From Borrelia sp. A-FGy1 (GTDB lineage Bacteria > Spirochaetota > Spirochaetia > Borreliales > Borreliaceae): DNA of 64,000 bases. Under the pieces are notes generated by a model, which saw nothing but the letters and a program-made list of their open reading frames with translations, did no database searches and was not told the origin of the DNA. The DNA is taken from the NCBI RefSeq assembly GCF_014084025.1, contig NZ_CP043682.1, forward strand, positions 711,582 to 775,581, read 5' to 3'. The position numbers and the translations under genes were made by a program. Position 1 is the stretch's first letter. Every line of letters begins with the position of its first letter. This document shows, in pieces, positions 8,394 to 18,797 of the stretch.

Positions 8394-9974
8394 ATGCAAG
8401 ATATATTAGTGCTAGATAAGGTAACTAAGCAATATGGAGATTTTATAGCTAATGATGAAGTTTCCATAAGCTTTAAGAGAGGAGAAATACATGCAATTCT
8501 TGGAGAAAATGGTGCTGGTAAAACCACTTTAATGAAAACTATTTATGGGGTACATAAACCGACTAGCGGAAGAATGTTTTTAAGAGGTAAGGAATTGAAC
8601 CTTCAAAATTCAAGTGAATCTATTCGCAACGGTATTGGTATGGTTTTTCAGCATTTTATGTTAATTCCAAGGTTTACAGCTGTACAGAACATTATTTTGG
8701 GATATGAAGATTCAAGATTTGGATTTATTAATTACAGAAAAGCTCGAAAGAAGATACATAATATTTCTAAAAAATACGGCTTGGAAATAGATATTGATAA
8801 GCAAATCGAAGATTTAAGCGTTGGCATGGGACAAAAGATAGAAATAATTAAGGTTCTTTATAGAAATGCTGATGTCATTATTTTTGATGAACCTACAGCA
8901 GTACTTGCTCCAAATGAAATTGATGAATTTATGAATATTTTAAAAATATTAGCTTCAGAGGGACATACTGTAATACTTATTACACATAAAATAAAGGAAA
9001 TAAAAGCTGTATCACAAAAGTGTACAGTTATGCGTCTTGGAAAAGTTGTAGGAACTTTTGACGTTTCTGAATTTGATGAGAAAAATATTACTAAGTTAAT
9101 GATAGGTAAAGAGACAGTTCTTGATATATCTAAGAGGCAATTTGTTAATCATACAAATATACTTGAGGTTAAGAATTTAAATGTTAGAGATGAAAGAGGT
9201 GTGTTTAAGGTTAAAAATGTTAGCTTCAACATTAGAAGTAGTGAAATTTTTGGGATAGCTGGAATTGAAGGTAGTGGACAGGAAGAATTAGTTGAAGCTA
9301 TTCTTGGAGTAAGAAAGGTGTTTAGTGGAGAAATCTTTAAGAAGACTGACGGTGAGCTTGAATCTATAAAGGGATTTAGTGTAAAACAAATAATAGATAG
9401 AAAGATTGGGAATATTCCGTCTGATAGACAAAAACACGGTCTTATTTTAGATTTTAATGTTTTTCAGAATATTGGTATTAAGAGCTTTGATGATGTAAAG
9501 TATTTGAAAATTAAGAATAGAAATAGAAGCAATAATTTACTGCTTAAAATATTATATGCTATTAAAAAGCAGTTTGTTGGATTTAATTTGAGTTTTCTTA
9601 AAAAAATAAGTAGACAACTTACAAATTCTTTTGATATAAGACCAAGAGATATTTTGTGTAAAGTTAAAAATTTATCTGGAGGCAACCAACAAAAAGTAAT
9701 TGTTGCTCGTGAGGTTAATTTAGAGCCTGAGGTTCTCTTAGCTGTTCAACCTACAAGAGGGCTTGATATTGGTGCTATTGAAAATATTTATAAGAAGATA
9801 ATAGAGCAAAGAGATGCAGGAACAGCTGTTCTTCTTGTATCTCTTGAAATTGAAGAGCTTATAAGTGTTTGTGATAGGATAGCTGTTATGTATGATGGGC
9901 AAGTTGTAGGCATTTTAGAAGATAATTTTGATGTTGATGTTATTGGAAAAATGATGACTGGTGGTATGGTTTAG
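8394..9974 (+). CDS. ABC importer ATP-binding protein, double-domain nucleoside/sugar type (BB0677-like)
   Basis: Two fused ABC ATPase domains power a BmpA/YufO-class importer, most likely for nucleosides. Domain 1 has Walker A GENGAGKTT (37-45), the variant signature LSVGMGQ and Walker B FDEPTAVLAP (about 164). Domain 2 has a normal signature LSGGNQQ (about 428), but its P-loop is GIEGSGQEE without the Gly-Lys-Ser/Thr core, a known asymmetry of this class. An insertion at about residues 365-415 lengthens domain 2. Two permease genes follow directly. No substrate-binding gene is present; in Borrelia the Bmp lipoproteins encoded elsewhere are the likely partners. Confidence 0.92.
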   Translation: MQDILVLDKVTKQYGDFIANDEVSISFKRGEIHAILGENGAGKTTLMKTIYGVHKPTSGRMFLRGKELNLQNSSESIRNGIGMVFQHFMLIPRFTAVQNIILGYEDSRFGFINYRKARKKIHNISKKYGLEIDIDKQIEDLSVGMGQKIEIIKVLYRNADVIIFDEPTAVLAPNEIDEFMNILKILASEGHTVILITHKIKEIKAVSQKCTVMRLGKVVGTFDVSEFDEKNITKLMIGKETVLDISKRQFVNHTNILEVKNLNVRDERGVFKVKNVSFNIRSSEIFGIAGIEGSGQEELVEAILGVRKVFSGEIFKKTDGELESIKGFSVKQIIDRKIGNIPSDRQKHGLILDFNVFQNIGIKSFDDVKYLKIKNRNRSNNLLLKILYAIKKQFVGFNLSFLKKISRQLTNSFDIRPRDILCKVKNLSGGNQQKVIVAREVNLEPEVLLAVQPTRGLDIGAIENIYKKIIEQRDAGTAVLLVSLEIEELISVCDRIAVMYDGQVVGILEDNFDVDVIGKMMTGGMV

Positions 9975-11129
9975 ATGAGTGTTAATGGATATAGATATAA
10001 AAAGATGGCTTTGGAATGTTTAAATTCGCCTGTATTTATTAATTTTTTTGCATTGTGTTTGGGGTTTTTAATCCTTGGTTTAGTGGTATTTTTTATTGGT
10101 TATTCCCCCTTTAGGATGTACTACATAATAATAGAAATTATATTTTCTTCTCCTAAGCATTTAGGTTATATTTTAAGTTATGCTACTCCATTGATTTTTA
10201 CAGGTCTCTCGGTGGGCATTTCTTTAAAAGCAGGACTTTTTAATATTGGTGTTGAGAGTCAATTTATACTTGGTTCAATAACAGCTTTAATGGCTGGACT
10301 TTTTTTCAATATGTCTCCTTTATTGCATGTAATTTGTGTTTTTGTTGTTGTTTTTATTGTATCGGGAAGTTTAGGAATTTTAATTGGGTATTTAAAAGTT
10401 AAATTTAATATAAGTGAAGTAATTTCAGGAATTATGTTTAATTGGATCTTTTTTCACATAAATAACATAATTATAGATATACCATCTATTAAGAAAGATA
10501 ATAGTGATTTATCTAAGTCAATAAGAGAGAGCGCTTTTATTGATTTTTTTGGTTCTTGGAAATTATCACCTGAAGGGCTTGCTTATAGAGCAGAGAGACC
10601 ATTTATTAATGATTTACTAAAGGCACCTCTTAACTTTGGAATAATAATTGGGATTGTTACTGCTGTTTTGATGTGGACTTTATTAAGTAAAACAATACTT
10701 GGATTTAAAATTAGTTCTATAGGTCATAATTTAGAGACTTCTTATCGTATGGGGATTAATATTAGAAAAGTTTTGCTATTTTCTATGTTTCTTTCAGGTG
10801 CTCTTGCAGGGATTGCTGGAGCTGTACAAGTTATGGGTGTTAATAAAGCAATATTTAAGCTTTCTTATATGGAAGGAATAGGCCTTAATGGAATAGCTGT
10901 GTCTTTAATAGCTAATAATTCACCTATTGGAATAATATTTTCAAGTATTTTATTTTCGATTTTGCTTTATGGTAGTAGTAGAGTACAGAGTTTGATGGGT
11001 CTATCCTCTTCAATTGTATCTTTGATGATAGGCATAGTAGTGCTTGTAATTTCTGCTAGTCATTTTTTAAATAAGATGATTTTGGAGGGTACGAAGAGTG
11101 TTAAACGTAATAATATTTCTAATCAGTGA
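9975..11129 (+). CDS. ABC transporter permease 1, nucleoside type (BB0678-like)
   Basis: A 384-residue inner-membrane permease with about nine hydrophobic helices. The permease-loop region reads SGALAGIAGAVQVMG, typical of the BPD_transp_2 family (YufP/RbsC-like). It starts on the base after the ATP-binding gene's stop and overlaps the second permease by 32 bases, so the three genes form one importer operon. The substrate is inferred as a nucleoside from the YufOPQ/BmpA relationship. Confidence 0.9.
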   Translation: MSVNGYRYKKMALECLNSPVFINFFALCLGFLILGLVVFFIGYSPFRMYYIIIEIIFSSPKHLGYILSYATPLIFTGLSVGISLKAGLFNIGVESQFILGSITALMAGLFFNMSPLLHVICVFVVVFIVSGSLGILIGYLKVKFNISEVISGIMFNWIFFHINNIIIDIPSIKKDNSDLSKSIRESAFIDFFGSWKLSPEGLAYRAERPFINDLLKAPLNFGIIIGIVTAVLMWTLLSKTILGFKISSIGHNLETSYRMGINIRKVLLFSMFLSGALAGIAGAVQVMGVNKAIFKLSYMEGIGLNGIAVSLIANNSPIGIIFSSILFSILLYGSSRVQSLMGLSSSIVSLMIGIVVLVISASHFLNKMILEGTKSVKRNNISNQ

Positions 11130-12024
11130 AACTTTAGTAAATTCTCAGACCTTAGTTTTAGCCGGCTTAGGAGGGCTTATAAGCGAAAAAAGTGGAATAA
11201 TAAATATTGGTCTTGAGGGAACAATGTCTCTTGGTGCATTTGTTGGTGCTACAGTTGCGTATTTTTATGGCAATCCGTTATTTGCAATTTTTGTTGGAGG
11301 TTTTGCGGGCATCGCGATCTCTTGTCTTCATGTAATTTTTACCATTTTTCTTAAGTCAAATCAGATAATAACTGGGATGGCTATTAATTTTTTGGGGCCA
11401 GCTATTGCTATGTTATTTGGAACTTTCATTTTTGGATCTTCTTCAACTCCTCCAATAGATGTTAAGCTACCTATACTTTTTGATGGAATTTTAGATAAAA
11501 AATCTATCATATTCCAGATTTTTGGAAAAAGATATTCACTTTATATAGCAATAATGTGTGTTATTCTTTTTCACATTATATTTAAATATACTAAAATTGG
11601 ACTTAGAATTAAAGCTAGCGGTGAAGATCCAGAAGTTTTAGAATCTCTTGGAGTGAATGTTGTTATAATTAGGGTTTTTTGTGTGCTTTTGAGTGGTTTA
11701 TTTGCTGGAGTTGCTGGAGCAGTTGTTTCTACTGTGATTGCCTCAAGCTACATGCAGGGAATTATTGGCGGACAAGGTTTTATTGCTATTGTTATGCTAC
11801 TTTTTGGAAAATGGAGACCTTTTGGAATTTTAATGGGTAGTTTTTTATTCTCTTTTGTAAGAACTTTAGTTGTTGTTGTGACTCAAATTTCCTTTTTTTC
11901 TTTATTAGTATCTCCTAAATTATTGATTATTTTACCTTATTTTGTTGTAATCTTAAGTCTTATGTTTTTTTCAAAAAAGAACCATGCACCTAAGTCTTTA
12001 GGCTTGCCATATAAACAAGATTGA
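11098..12024 (+). CDS. ABC transporter permease 2, nucleoside type (BB0679-like)
   Basis: A 308-residue membrane permease of the same family. The N-terminal segment contains the characteristic GLGGLISEKSGIINIGLEG, and the loop is LSGLFAGVAGAVVST. It starts at GTG 11098 with GGAGG at 11084-11088, inside the end of permease 1. It should form the heterodimeric channel with its neighbour. The gene ends about 160 bases before mcp4. Confidence 0.9.
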   Translation: MLNVIIFLISETLVNSQTLVLAGLGGLISEKSGIINIGLEGTMSLGAFVGATVAYFYGNPLFAIFVGGFAGIAISCLHVIFTIFLKSNQIITGMAINFLGPAIAMLFGTFIFGSSSTPPIDVKLPILFDGILDKKSIIFQIFGKRYSLYIAIMCVILFHIIFKYTKIGLRIKASGEDPEVLESLGVNVVIIRVFCVLLSGLFAGVAGAVVSTVIASSYMQGIIGGQGFIAIVMLLFGKWRPFGILMGSFLFSFVRTLVVVVTQISFFSLLVSPKLLIILPYFVVILSLMFFSKKNHAPKSLGLPYKQD

Positions 12025-12151
12025 TTTTATCTTTATATCTTTAAACTCTTTTATAAAACATTTTTGAAATTATTTATGGTTTATTTGGGAATTATTTTTT
12101 TTGCTCTAGAATTGTGGGTGATGTCTGTTAATTTTGAGTTTGTTAAAGTTA

Positions 12152-12171
12152 TTAAATAACTAGTTATTTAA
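12152..12171. promoter_or_regulatory. Perfect 20-bp palindrome just upstream of mcp4
   Basis: TTAAATAACTAGTTATTTAA reads identically on both strands, is centred on CTAG, and ends 12 bases before the mcp4 ATG. It could be an operator for a dimeric regulator or an RNA hairpin next to the ribosome-binding site (GAGG at 12174-12177). Which one is unknown. Confidence 0.6.
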
Positions 12172-12183
12172 CGAGGTAATTTT

Positions 12184-14424
12184 ATGTTAAAAATTAAATA
12201 TAAGTTTGTAGGGCTTTTGTTCATATGTTTAATGATAATTGTATTATTCTTTTCTTGGATTTTTAAGTCTATTTTGGGTAATTATGTGGAGCATTATTAT
12301 AAGCAGCTTACAAGAGGTCAAGTAAGGAGAGCTACTTTTGCTATTCAATCTTTACTAGATACATTTTACATTATTCTTGATGGTACAGGATCTACTATAG
12401 CTCTTGAGACTCTTTATGAATATTCTTCTTTAAAAAATGGAGGCCGTACCTTTTCAGAGATAGAGATAAGAAAAATGAGAGATAATTCTAAGGCAGTTCT
12501 TGATACTGTTAAGTTAAGCAAGAGGTATCGTGATCGAATATATAAGACATTGGTAGACTTGAAAATAGATACTGTTTATGAGGAATTTGCATTTCTTGAC
12601 TTTGAAGGCAAAGTAATTGTTACTACAAGACATGAAAATAATATTGATTTTGGTCAATCTGAATCAGGAACTAAATATTTTAAGAAAACTTTGGAAGATT
12701 ATAAAAAAGATAAACTAAATTTTGTTGGATGGTATACAGGCCTTACTGATGGAATAGCTGGAGAGGTAGCTTTGAAGACTCTTCAAAAAGAAAAAAAAGC
12801 TTTTGCTATAGTAGTGCCTGTCTATTCTGCAGAGAATAAGGTAGTTCTTGGTTATTTAGTAGGTTATTTAATTAATGATATTATAGGAGATAGTTTAAAT
12901 AAGACTAAGTTTGGATTTTATAAGAGAGGTAATTTAGTTTATTTAGATCCTAGTAATAGTGTTGCTAATCCTTTAATAGAATACAATGAGGGGTCAAAGG
13001 TTAGCTCAAAGTTTATTAATCTTTTAAAAGATGCTTTGTCTAGACCTCCAAGGCAGCCTGTTGTTGCTACTGAGGTTCCAGTTTATCAGATTGAAAGGGC
13101 GCATTTGCCAGAGATGGGTTTAGATAACTATTATGCCATGCTACCTGTTAGCAGTAAGCTTGGAGAAGAGAGTGGTTTGTTGCTTGCAAGAATTCCTTAT
13201 GAAGATATTTATGGTGTTATTGACAGTTTAGCTTTTCAATTTATTATGGCTTCTATTTTAGGGATTATTACAATAGTAATTTTTCTTGCGATAAGAATAG
13301 ATACAATTATTAGTTTTAGGCTAGATTTGATTAGAAATTTAGTAAAAGAAATAGTTCAGGGAAATTTAGATAAAGAGCATGGTCTTGAAGAAAGATATCC
13401 TGATGAGTTAAGTTCATTGGGTGCTCAAATTATTAAGATGAGAGATAATATTGCAAGTGCTATTGCAAGTGTCCTTCGTAATATTGGTTATGTTAATAAA
13501 GCAAGCATTGAAGTTGCTAATTCGAGTCAAAATTTAAGTTCTAGTGCATTACAACAGGCGTCAACTCTTGAAGAAATGTCGGCAAACATTGAACAGATAT
13601 CATCTGGAGTTAAAATGAGTGCTAATAATTCTAGACAGACAGAGCAGATTGCCTTAAAGACTAATGAAAATTCACAGATAGGAGGTAAAGCGGTTGAGGA
13701 GTCTGTTATTGCTATGCAGGCTATTGTTGAGAAAGTTAGTGTTATTGAAGAAATAGCTAAAAAAACTAATTTACTTGCTTTAAATGCAGCTATTGAAGCC
13801 GCAAGAGCTGGTGATGAAGGTAAAGGATTTGCTGTTGTAGCAAGTGAGATTAGAAAACTTGCTGATCTTAGTAAAATCTCTGCTCTTGAGATTGGTGAAC
13901 TAGTTGAAGAAAATTCTAGAGTAGCAACAGAGGCAGGCTTGATATTTAAAGATATGTTACCTGAAATAGAAGAAACTACTAATCTTGTTAAGAAAATATC
14001 TGAAGAAAGCTCTAATCAAGATGAACAGATTACTCAGTTTAAAATGGCTCTTGATCAAGTTGGAGAAGTTGTTCAAGCTTCAGCATCAAGTAGTGAAGAG
14101 CTTTCAAGTATGGCCGAGAAGATGCTTGAAAAATCAAAAGAACTTAAGCATGCGGTATCTTTTTTTAGAATTAAAGAAATGGATATTTCTGATTCTGATG
14201 ATTATTTGAATTCTGTTGAAAATGATACTGGTTTTACATCTGAAAGCATTGGTTCTTTGGGTATTGAAAATATTTCCTCTTTAGGAGGAGGAGATAGGCA
14301 AGAAGATATGTTTGGCAATTCAAATGTAATTGATAAGTCTATTAATAAAAGAGTAGATCCTAAGAAAACTATTGATATTGTTGATAAGAAATTAAATTTT
14401 GATGAAGATTTTTCAGATTTTTAG
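12184..14424 (+). CDS. mcp4: Methyl-accepting chemotaxis protein Mcp4
   Basis: A transmembrane chemoreceptor of 746 residues. The first helix is at about 8-28, a large periplasmic sensor of the dCache type runs to about 345, a second helix lies at about 350-372, and a HAMP segment follows. The signalling domain carries the hairpin tip [20 protein letters not shown]. After the coiled coil (ends about residue 665) comes an acidic, low-complexity tail of about 80 residues. No CheR-tethering pentapeptide is visible. The ligand is unknown. GAGG precedes the ATG; mcp5 follows after 28 bases. Confidence 0.94.
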   Translation: MLKIKYKFVGLLFICLMIIVLFFSWIFKSILGNYVEHYYKQLTRGQVRRATFAIQSLLDTFYIILDGTGSTIALETLYEYSSLKNGGRTFSEIEIRKMRDNSKAVLDTVKLSKRYRDRIYKTLVDLKIDTVYEEFAFLDFEGKVIVTTRHENNIDFGQSESGTKYFKKTLEDYKKDKLNFVGWYTGLTDGIAGEVALKTLQKEKKAFAIVVPVYSAENKVVLGYLVGYLINDIIGDSLNKTKFGFYKRGNLVYLDPSNSVANPLIEYNEGSKVSSKFINLLKDALSRPPRQPVVATEVPVYQIERAHLPEMGLDNYYAMLPVSSKLGEESGLLLARIPYEDIYGVIDSLAFQFIMASILGIITIVIFLAIRIDTIISFRLDLIRNLVKEIVQGNLDKEHGLEERYPDELSSLGAQIIKMRDNIASAIASVLRNIGYVNKASIEVANSSQNLSSSALQQASTLEEMSANIEQISSGVKMSANNSRQTEQIALKTNENSQIGGKAVEESVIAMQAIVEKVSVIEEIAKKTNLLALNAAIEAARAGDEGKGFAVVASEIRKLADLSKISALEIGELVEENSRVATEAGLIFKDMLPEIEETTNLVKKISEESSNQDEQITQFKMALDQVGEVVQASASSSEELSSMAEKMLEKSKELKHAVSFFRIKEMDISDSDDYLNSVENDTGFTSESIGSLGIENISSLGGGDRQEDMFGNSNVIDKSINKRVDPKKTIDIVDKKLNFDEDFSDF

Positions 14425-14452
14425 AATTATTTTTATAGGTAGGTGGTAATTT

Positions 14453-16357
14453 ATGAAACTGAGAGCTAGAATATTGCTTCTTGTTAGTATTCTTATATCG
14501 ATTTTTATTTCTGTGTTGTTTTTCATATTCGGGATGTTGATTAGTAATAATTTGTCAGATCAACAATTAGATCTTATGAAGAATCTTATTGGAAATGTCA
14601 AAAATTCTTTGACTATTTATATTTCTTCAATGGAAGAGAGAGTAAAAATTAATTCAATGTACTTGAACTCTTCTTCTAAATTTGAAGCATTTTCTAGTCT
14701 TAAGGCAAAGAGAATAGAATTTATTATGGAACAAACTGAGATGCTAGTTAGAACAGGTAGTAATATGATGGTAACTAATAAAGAAGGAGATGTAATACTT
14801 ACTACTGTTGTTAAAGATAACAGTGATTATGGCATTTCTATTTCAGATAGAGAATATTTTCTTAAGTTAAAAGAAACAAGTTCTATTTATAACTCTTCTG
14901 TTCTTTTAGCAGAGCCTGGTTCTATTGAAGAAGGTTTAGTTAAGGGAGTTTCTAAGATAAGGAATAAGGCGGGTCAGATACCTTATTTATTAATTGGGGT
15001 TCCTTTAAGTGATTATGAAACTAGTGATATTCTTGGATACTTTATACTCTTTTATGCAACTGATCATATTTATAATTCTTTTAAAGGTATTAGTTTTGGA
15101 GCATTGGGAACTGGAAGGGCTATGGTATACGATAGAGAGGGGGTTTTTCTTATGCATCATACTTGGTTGCCAGGTGATAATTTATCTTTCTCCAACCCTT
15201 ATTATAATAACATAGTCAAGACAACAGCTGAGGATTTAATTCAGAGAAATAAAGAGCTTACTGTTATGCATTATTTTGACCCTAATAATAAGGGAAAGCC
15301 ATATGTTGGACTTGCTCAAAAGATACAAGGTAGGCTGTCTAAAATACCCTTTATAATATTTTTACGAGTTACTGCAGATGATTTTTATTATATGAGTAAA
15401 CTTACTATTTTTATTTTGGGAATAAGCTTTGTGGTTACTTTATTAGCACTTTGCTTGGTTACTATTTATCTTGTTTCAAGGCTTGGTTCTTCTTTAAATG
15501 GGATTTTAAACTATTCTGAAAGATTGGCTTCTGGGGATTTTACTGTTGCAGAGAATCCTCTAAAATGGAAGACTTTAGAACTTTGTGGATTATATGAGGA
15601 TTTAGAACTTTTAAGGGCTAGTTTCTCATCTGTAGCAAAGGGAGTTATAGAAAATCTTGACTATCTTTATGAAAATGCAATTAAAATAGCGAATGCAAGT
15701 CAAAATTTAAGCTCTGGAGCAGTGGAACAAGCTTCTACATTAGAGGAAATGACGGCCAATATTGAGCAGATATCTCAGGGTGTATCTGAAAATACTGAAA
15801 GTGCATCTACTACCGAAAAGATTGCCGTTAATACTAATGAGAGGACTAAGGAAGGACATAAATCTGTTGTTAAAGCTATTAGAGCAATGGAAGTTATTAC
15901 AGATAAAATAGGAATTATTGATGAGATAACAAGACAAACTAATTTACTTGCTTTAAATGCTTCTATTGAAGCTGCTAGAGTAGGAGATAAAGGTAAAGGA
16001 TTTGAAGTTGTTGCTGCAGAAGTTAGAAAACTTGCTGATCAGAGCAAGGATTCTGCTAGGGAAATTATTGACATAGCAAATAAAAGTTTGACTATTGCAA
16101 GTAGAGCAGGTAATAATTTTGAACAGATTGTTCCTGGAATGGAAGAAACAGCTAGGCTTGTTAAGAACATTACTAGAGAAAGCTCTAATCAAAGTAATCA
16201 AATAGGACAATTCAAGAATGCGATAGAGCAAGTTAGTCAATTAGTACAAACAACAGCATCAAGTAGTGAAGAACTTTCAGCAATGTCTGAAAAGATGTTG
16301 GAAAGTGTTAAAGATTTAAAAGAATCAGTTGATTACTTTAAAGTTAATAATAAATAA
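14453..16357 (+). CDS. mcp5: Methyl-accepting chemotaxis protein Mcp5
   Basis: A paralogue of Mcp4 with 634 residues. Helix 1 is at about 7-30, a dCache-like periplasmic domain follows, helix 2 is at about 318-342, then HAMP and the signalling domain with tip [20 protein letters not shown]. The flanking segment [19 protein letters not shown] closely matches Mcp4, indicating an old duplication, while the sensor domains differ. It lacks the long tail of Mcp4. AGGTGG lies before the ATG. A strong hairpin begins at the stop codon. Confidence 0.94.
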   Translation: MKLRARILLLVSILISIFISVLFFIFGMLISNNLSDQQLDLMKNLIGNVKNSLTIYISSMEERVKINSMYLNSSSKFEAFSSLKAKRIEFIMEQTEMLVRTGSNMMVTNKEGDVILTTVVKDNSDYGISISDREYFLKLKETSSIYNSSVLLAEPGSIEEGLVKGVSKIRNKAGQIPYLLIGVPLSDYETSDILGYFILFYATDHIYNSFKGISFGALGTGRAMVYDREGVFLMHHTWLPGDNLSFSNPYYNNIVKTTAEDLIQRNKELTVMHYFDPNNKGKPYVGLAQKIQGRLSKIPFIIFLRVTADDFYYMSKLTIFILGISFVVTLLALCLVTIYLVSRLGSSLNGILNYSERLASGDFTVAENPLKWKTLELCGLYEDLELLRASFSSVAKGVIENLDYLYENAIKIANASQNLSSGAVEQASTLEEMTANIEQISQGVSENTESASTTEKIAVNTNERTKEGHKSVVKAIRAMEVITDKIGIIDEITRQTNLLALNASIEAARVGDKGKGFEVVAAEVRKLADQSKDSAREIIDIANKSLTIASRAGNNFEQIVPGMEETARLVKNITRESSNQSNQIGQFKNAIEQVSQLVQTTASSSEELSAMSEKMLESVKDLKESVDYFKVNNK

Positions 16358-16384
16358 AGGGTTAAGTATTAAACTTGGCCCTTT
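16356..16384. terminator. Bidirectional terminator between mcp5 and mnmA
   Basis: AAAGGGTTAAGT pairs with ACTTGGCCCTTT around a five-base loop (12 pairs, two G-U). It starts inside the mcp5 stop codon and lies between convergent genes. On the minus strand it is followed by a U-rich stretch, so it best fits termination of mnmA and probably serves mcp5 too. Confidence 0.7.
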
Positions 16385-16405
16385 GATATTAAAAATATTT
16401 TATTT

Positions 16406-17470
16406 TTATACTAGTGCTTTAAGGATTTTAGCTCCTCCTAGGCACTCATCTTCTTGATAAAATATACAGAACTGTCCTGGAGAAATGCCAAGGTCTTCTT
16501 CTTTTAAGAACACTTGCATAATATTATTTTCTATTATTTTTATTGTGCATTTCGTTTTTCTTTCACCGTGTCTTATTTTGACGCTTAAATTTTTAAAGCT
16601 TAATGGCTTGTTTATCCAGTTTATTTTATGAACTAGAAATTTTTGTTTTCCTTGTTTAAGATAATTTGTACTGTTTGATATATAAATGATGTTATTTTCA
16701 ATATCCTTTTCTGTTACATACCACGGGCCGTTACTAAGTTTAATTCCTTTTCTTTGTCCAATTGTAAAAAACCAATAACCGTTATGCGTGCCAAGTAATT
16801 TACCTGTTTCTTTTTCGATTATGTTACCTTTAAGTTTCCCTAAATGATATTTAATAAATTCTTCATATTTGATTTTTCCTAAAAAACAGATTCCTTGACT
16901 GTCTTTTCTGTTTTTGTTAGGTAAATCTATTTTTTCTGCTGTTTTTCTTATTTCAGTTTTAAGTAGATTTCCTAGGGGAAAGTGTAGTTTTGATAGTTGT
17001 TCTCTAGAAAGGTGAGATAAAAAATAACTTTGGTCTTTTATTTTATCTTTAGCTTGTTTAAGTATGTAATGATTATTCTTATATTCAATTTTGGCATAAT
17101 GTCCAGTAACAACTAAGTCGTAATTTTGATTGATTTTCTCAAAGAATGCACCAAATTTTATTCTTGTATTGCAAAATATATCTGGGCTTGGAGTGTTTCC
17201 AATTCTTAATTCTTCAATGGCATAATTTACCACTCTTTTGTAATATTCATCTTGTAGATTGATAATTTCATATTGTACATTAAATTTTTTGCAAACTGCT
17301 TCTACATAAGTAATGTCTTCTTTCCAAGGACATTCTCCAATATAAGAAAGCTCATCTTCAAGCCAAATTTTTAGATAAAAGCATTTTATCTGCTTATATC
17401 CTTTTTTTATCATTTCATAAAGAGCTACAGAGCTATCTACTCCACCAGATAAAAGTACTGCTGTTTTCAT
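16406..17470 (-). CDS. mnmA: tRNA-specific 2-thiouridylase MnmA (TrmU)
   Basis: MnmA adds sulfur to U34 of tRNA-Lys, -Glu and -Gln using ATP and a relayed persulfide. The PP-loop is [12 protein letters not shown] (7-18). The catalytic cysteines are C100 in [10 protein letters not shown] and C195 in [10 protein letters not shown]. The central and C-terminal beta-barrel regions ([14 protein letters not shown]) are present. The 354-residue length is normal. It is a single gene divergent from the mevalonate cluster; TATAAT on the minus strand (plus 17488-17493) is a likely -10. Confidence 0.97.
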   Translation of the reverse strand: MKTAVLLSGGVDSSVALYEMIKKGYKQIKCFYLKIWLEDELSYIGECPWKEDITYVEAVCKKFNVQYEIINLQDEYYKRVVNYAIEELRIGNTPSPDIFCNTRIKFGAFFEKINQNYDLVVTGHYAKIEYKNNHYILKQAKDKIKDQSYFLSHLSREQLSKLHFPLGNLLKTEIRKTAEKIDLPNKNRKDSQGICFLGKIKYEEFIKYHLGKLKGNIIEKETGKLLGTHNGYWFFTIGQRKGIKLSNGPWYVTEKDIENNIIYISNSTNYLKQGKQKFLVHKINWINKPLSFKNLSVKIRHGERKTKCTIKIIENNIMQVFLKEEDLGISPGQFCIFYQEDECLGGAKILKALV

Positions 17471-17508
17471 AATTTATTTCTTTTTGAATTATAACATATT
17501 TAATAATT

Positions 17509-17537
17509 TTGATGTTTTTTCTAATCTATAGTATAAT
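17509..17537 (+). promoter_or_regulatory. Strong predicted sigma-70 promoter of the mevalonate operon
   Basis: TTGATG (17509-17514) and TATAAT (17532-17537) are spaced by 17 bases, giving a predicted start of transcription near 17544, shortly before hydroxymethylglutaryl-CoA synthase. It is the only good promoter I saw for the six-gene cluster. Confidence 0.65.
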
Positions 17538-17573
17538 ATTTGCAAATCTATTTTGTGATGGATGGCCCCGATG

Positions 17574-18797
17574 ATGAGAGTAGGTATAAGTGATATTAGG
17601 GTTTTTTTACCTTTAAATTATTTAGATTTTTCTGTTCTTTTAGAAAATCCTTTGTATAAGAAAGATGAGAAATTTTTTAGTAAATTTAATAAAGCAATAG
17701 ATTTAACTCTTCAGAAAGGATTTAGATTTACAAGTCCTAATGAAGATAGTGTTACTATGGCTAGTTCTGCTGTTAAGTTTATTTTTGATAATAATAATCT
17801 TAATTTAGAAAAGATGAGAGTTTTTTTAGGTGGAACTGAAACAGGAGTTGATTATTCAAAATCAATATCTTCTTATGTTTATGGAGCTCTTAAATTGGCT
17901 GATATTTATTTAAAGAATAATTTCTTGACTTATCAGATTCAGCATGCATGTGCAGGTACTGCACTTTCTTTGCATAGCGCTGCAAGTATTTTAAGTCATA
18001 TGGATAAGTCTGAATATGGTATAGTATTTTCTAGTGATATTGCACATTATAGCAATCTTACTACAGCAGAGATTACTCAGGGAGCTGGAGCTGTGGCTGT
18101 TCTTATTGAGCAGAATCCTAAGGTGTTATCTATCAATTTGTCTGAGTTTGGAATTTATACTGATGATGTTGATGATTTTTTTAGACCATTTGGAAGCTTT
18201 GAAGCCAAAGTAAAGGGACGCTATTCTATTGAGTGTTACAATAGAGCGAATGAAGAGGCATTGATAAATTTTGCTTATAAAAAAAATATGAGTGTTAAAG
18301 ATTTATTTTCTAAATATAGATTTGTTTTGCATGTGCCTTTTGCAAAAATGCCTATAGATTCAATGCATTATATTTTAAAGAAATATTATAGTGAAGATGA
18401 ATCTGAGTGTAATGCTTATTTAGAGTCGATAGATTTTTATGATTCTATTGAGGCTTCTAAAGAGACTGGGAATTTGTATACGGGTTCAATATTTTTATCT
18501 TTAATGACTTATTTAAAACGAGTATTTTCAAAAAAAGATATTAGAGGAGAAAAAATACTTTTTTGTTCTTATGGTTCTGGTAACATTATGGTTATTTATG
18601 AGCTTAGAGTTGAGAATGATGCATATTCTATTGTTAAAACTTGGGATGTTGATAAAGTTTTGTCTTTAAAGCACAATGCAAATTTTGATGAATATAGGGA
18701 TTTTTTTGAAAATAAGATAATTCCATACGAATCTTATGGATTTTACTTGAAAGAAATTAGAGAAGATGGATACCGAATTTATGGGTATCGAGCCTAA
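17574..18797 (+). CDS. mvaS: Hydroxymethylglutaryl-CoA synthase
   Basis: Condenses acetyl-CoA with acetoacetyl-CoA to HMG-CoA, the first committed mevalonate step. The nucleophile Cys is in [10 protein letters not shown], the catalytic Glu lies in [12 protein letters not shown], and the active-site His in LHVPFAKM. Family proteins begin with a short M-x-I/V-GI strand, so ATG 17574 (MRVGISDI) is chosen; it has GGATGG at 17560-17565 at good spacing. ATGs at 17562 and 17571 are in frame and cannot be excluded. No thiolase gene lies in the window. The end overlaps fni. Confidence 0.95.
   Translation: MRVGISDIRVFLPLNYLDFSVLLENPLYKKDEKFFSKFNKAIDLTLQKGFRFTSPNEDSVTMASSAVKFIFDNNNLNLEKMRVFLGGTETGVDYSKSISSYVYGALKLADIYLKNNFLTYQIQHACAGTALSLHSAASILSHMDKSEYGIVFSSDIAHYSNLTTAEITQGAGAVAVLIEQNPKVLSINLSEFGIYTDDVDDFFRPFGSFEAKVKGRYSIECYNRANEEALINFAYKKNMSVKDLFSKYRFVLHVPFAKMPIDSMHYILKKYYSEDESECNAYLESIDFYDSIEASKETGNLYTGSIFLSLMTYLKRVFSKKDIRGEKILFCSYGSGNIMVIYELRVENDAYSIVKTWDVDKVLSLKHNANFDEYRDFFENKIIPYESYGFYLKEIREDGYRIYGYRA

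Noticed and set aside
9245..9300. Degenerate second P-loop of the ABC ATPase as a sign of a broken gene
   Set aside because: This asymmetry is normal in the BmpA/YufO class, and the rest of the second domain is intact.
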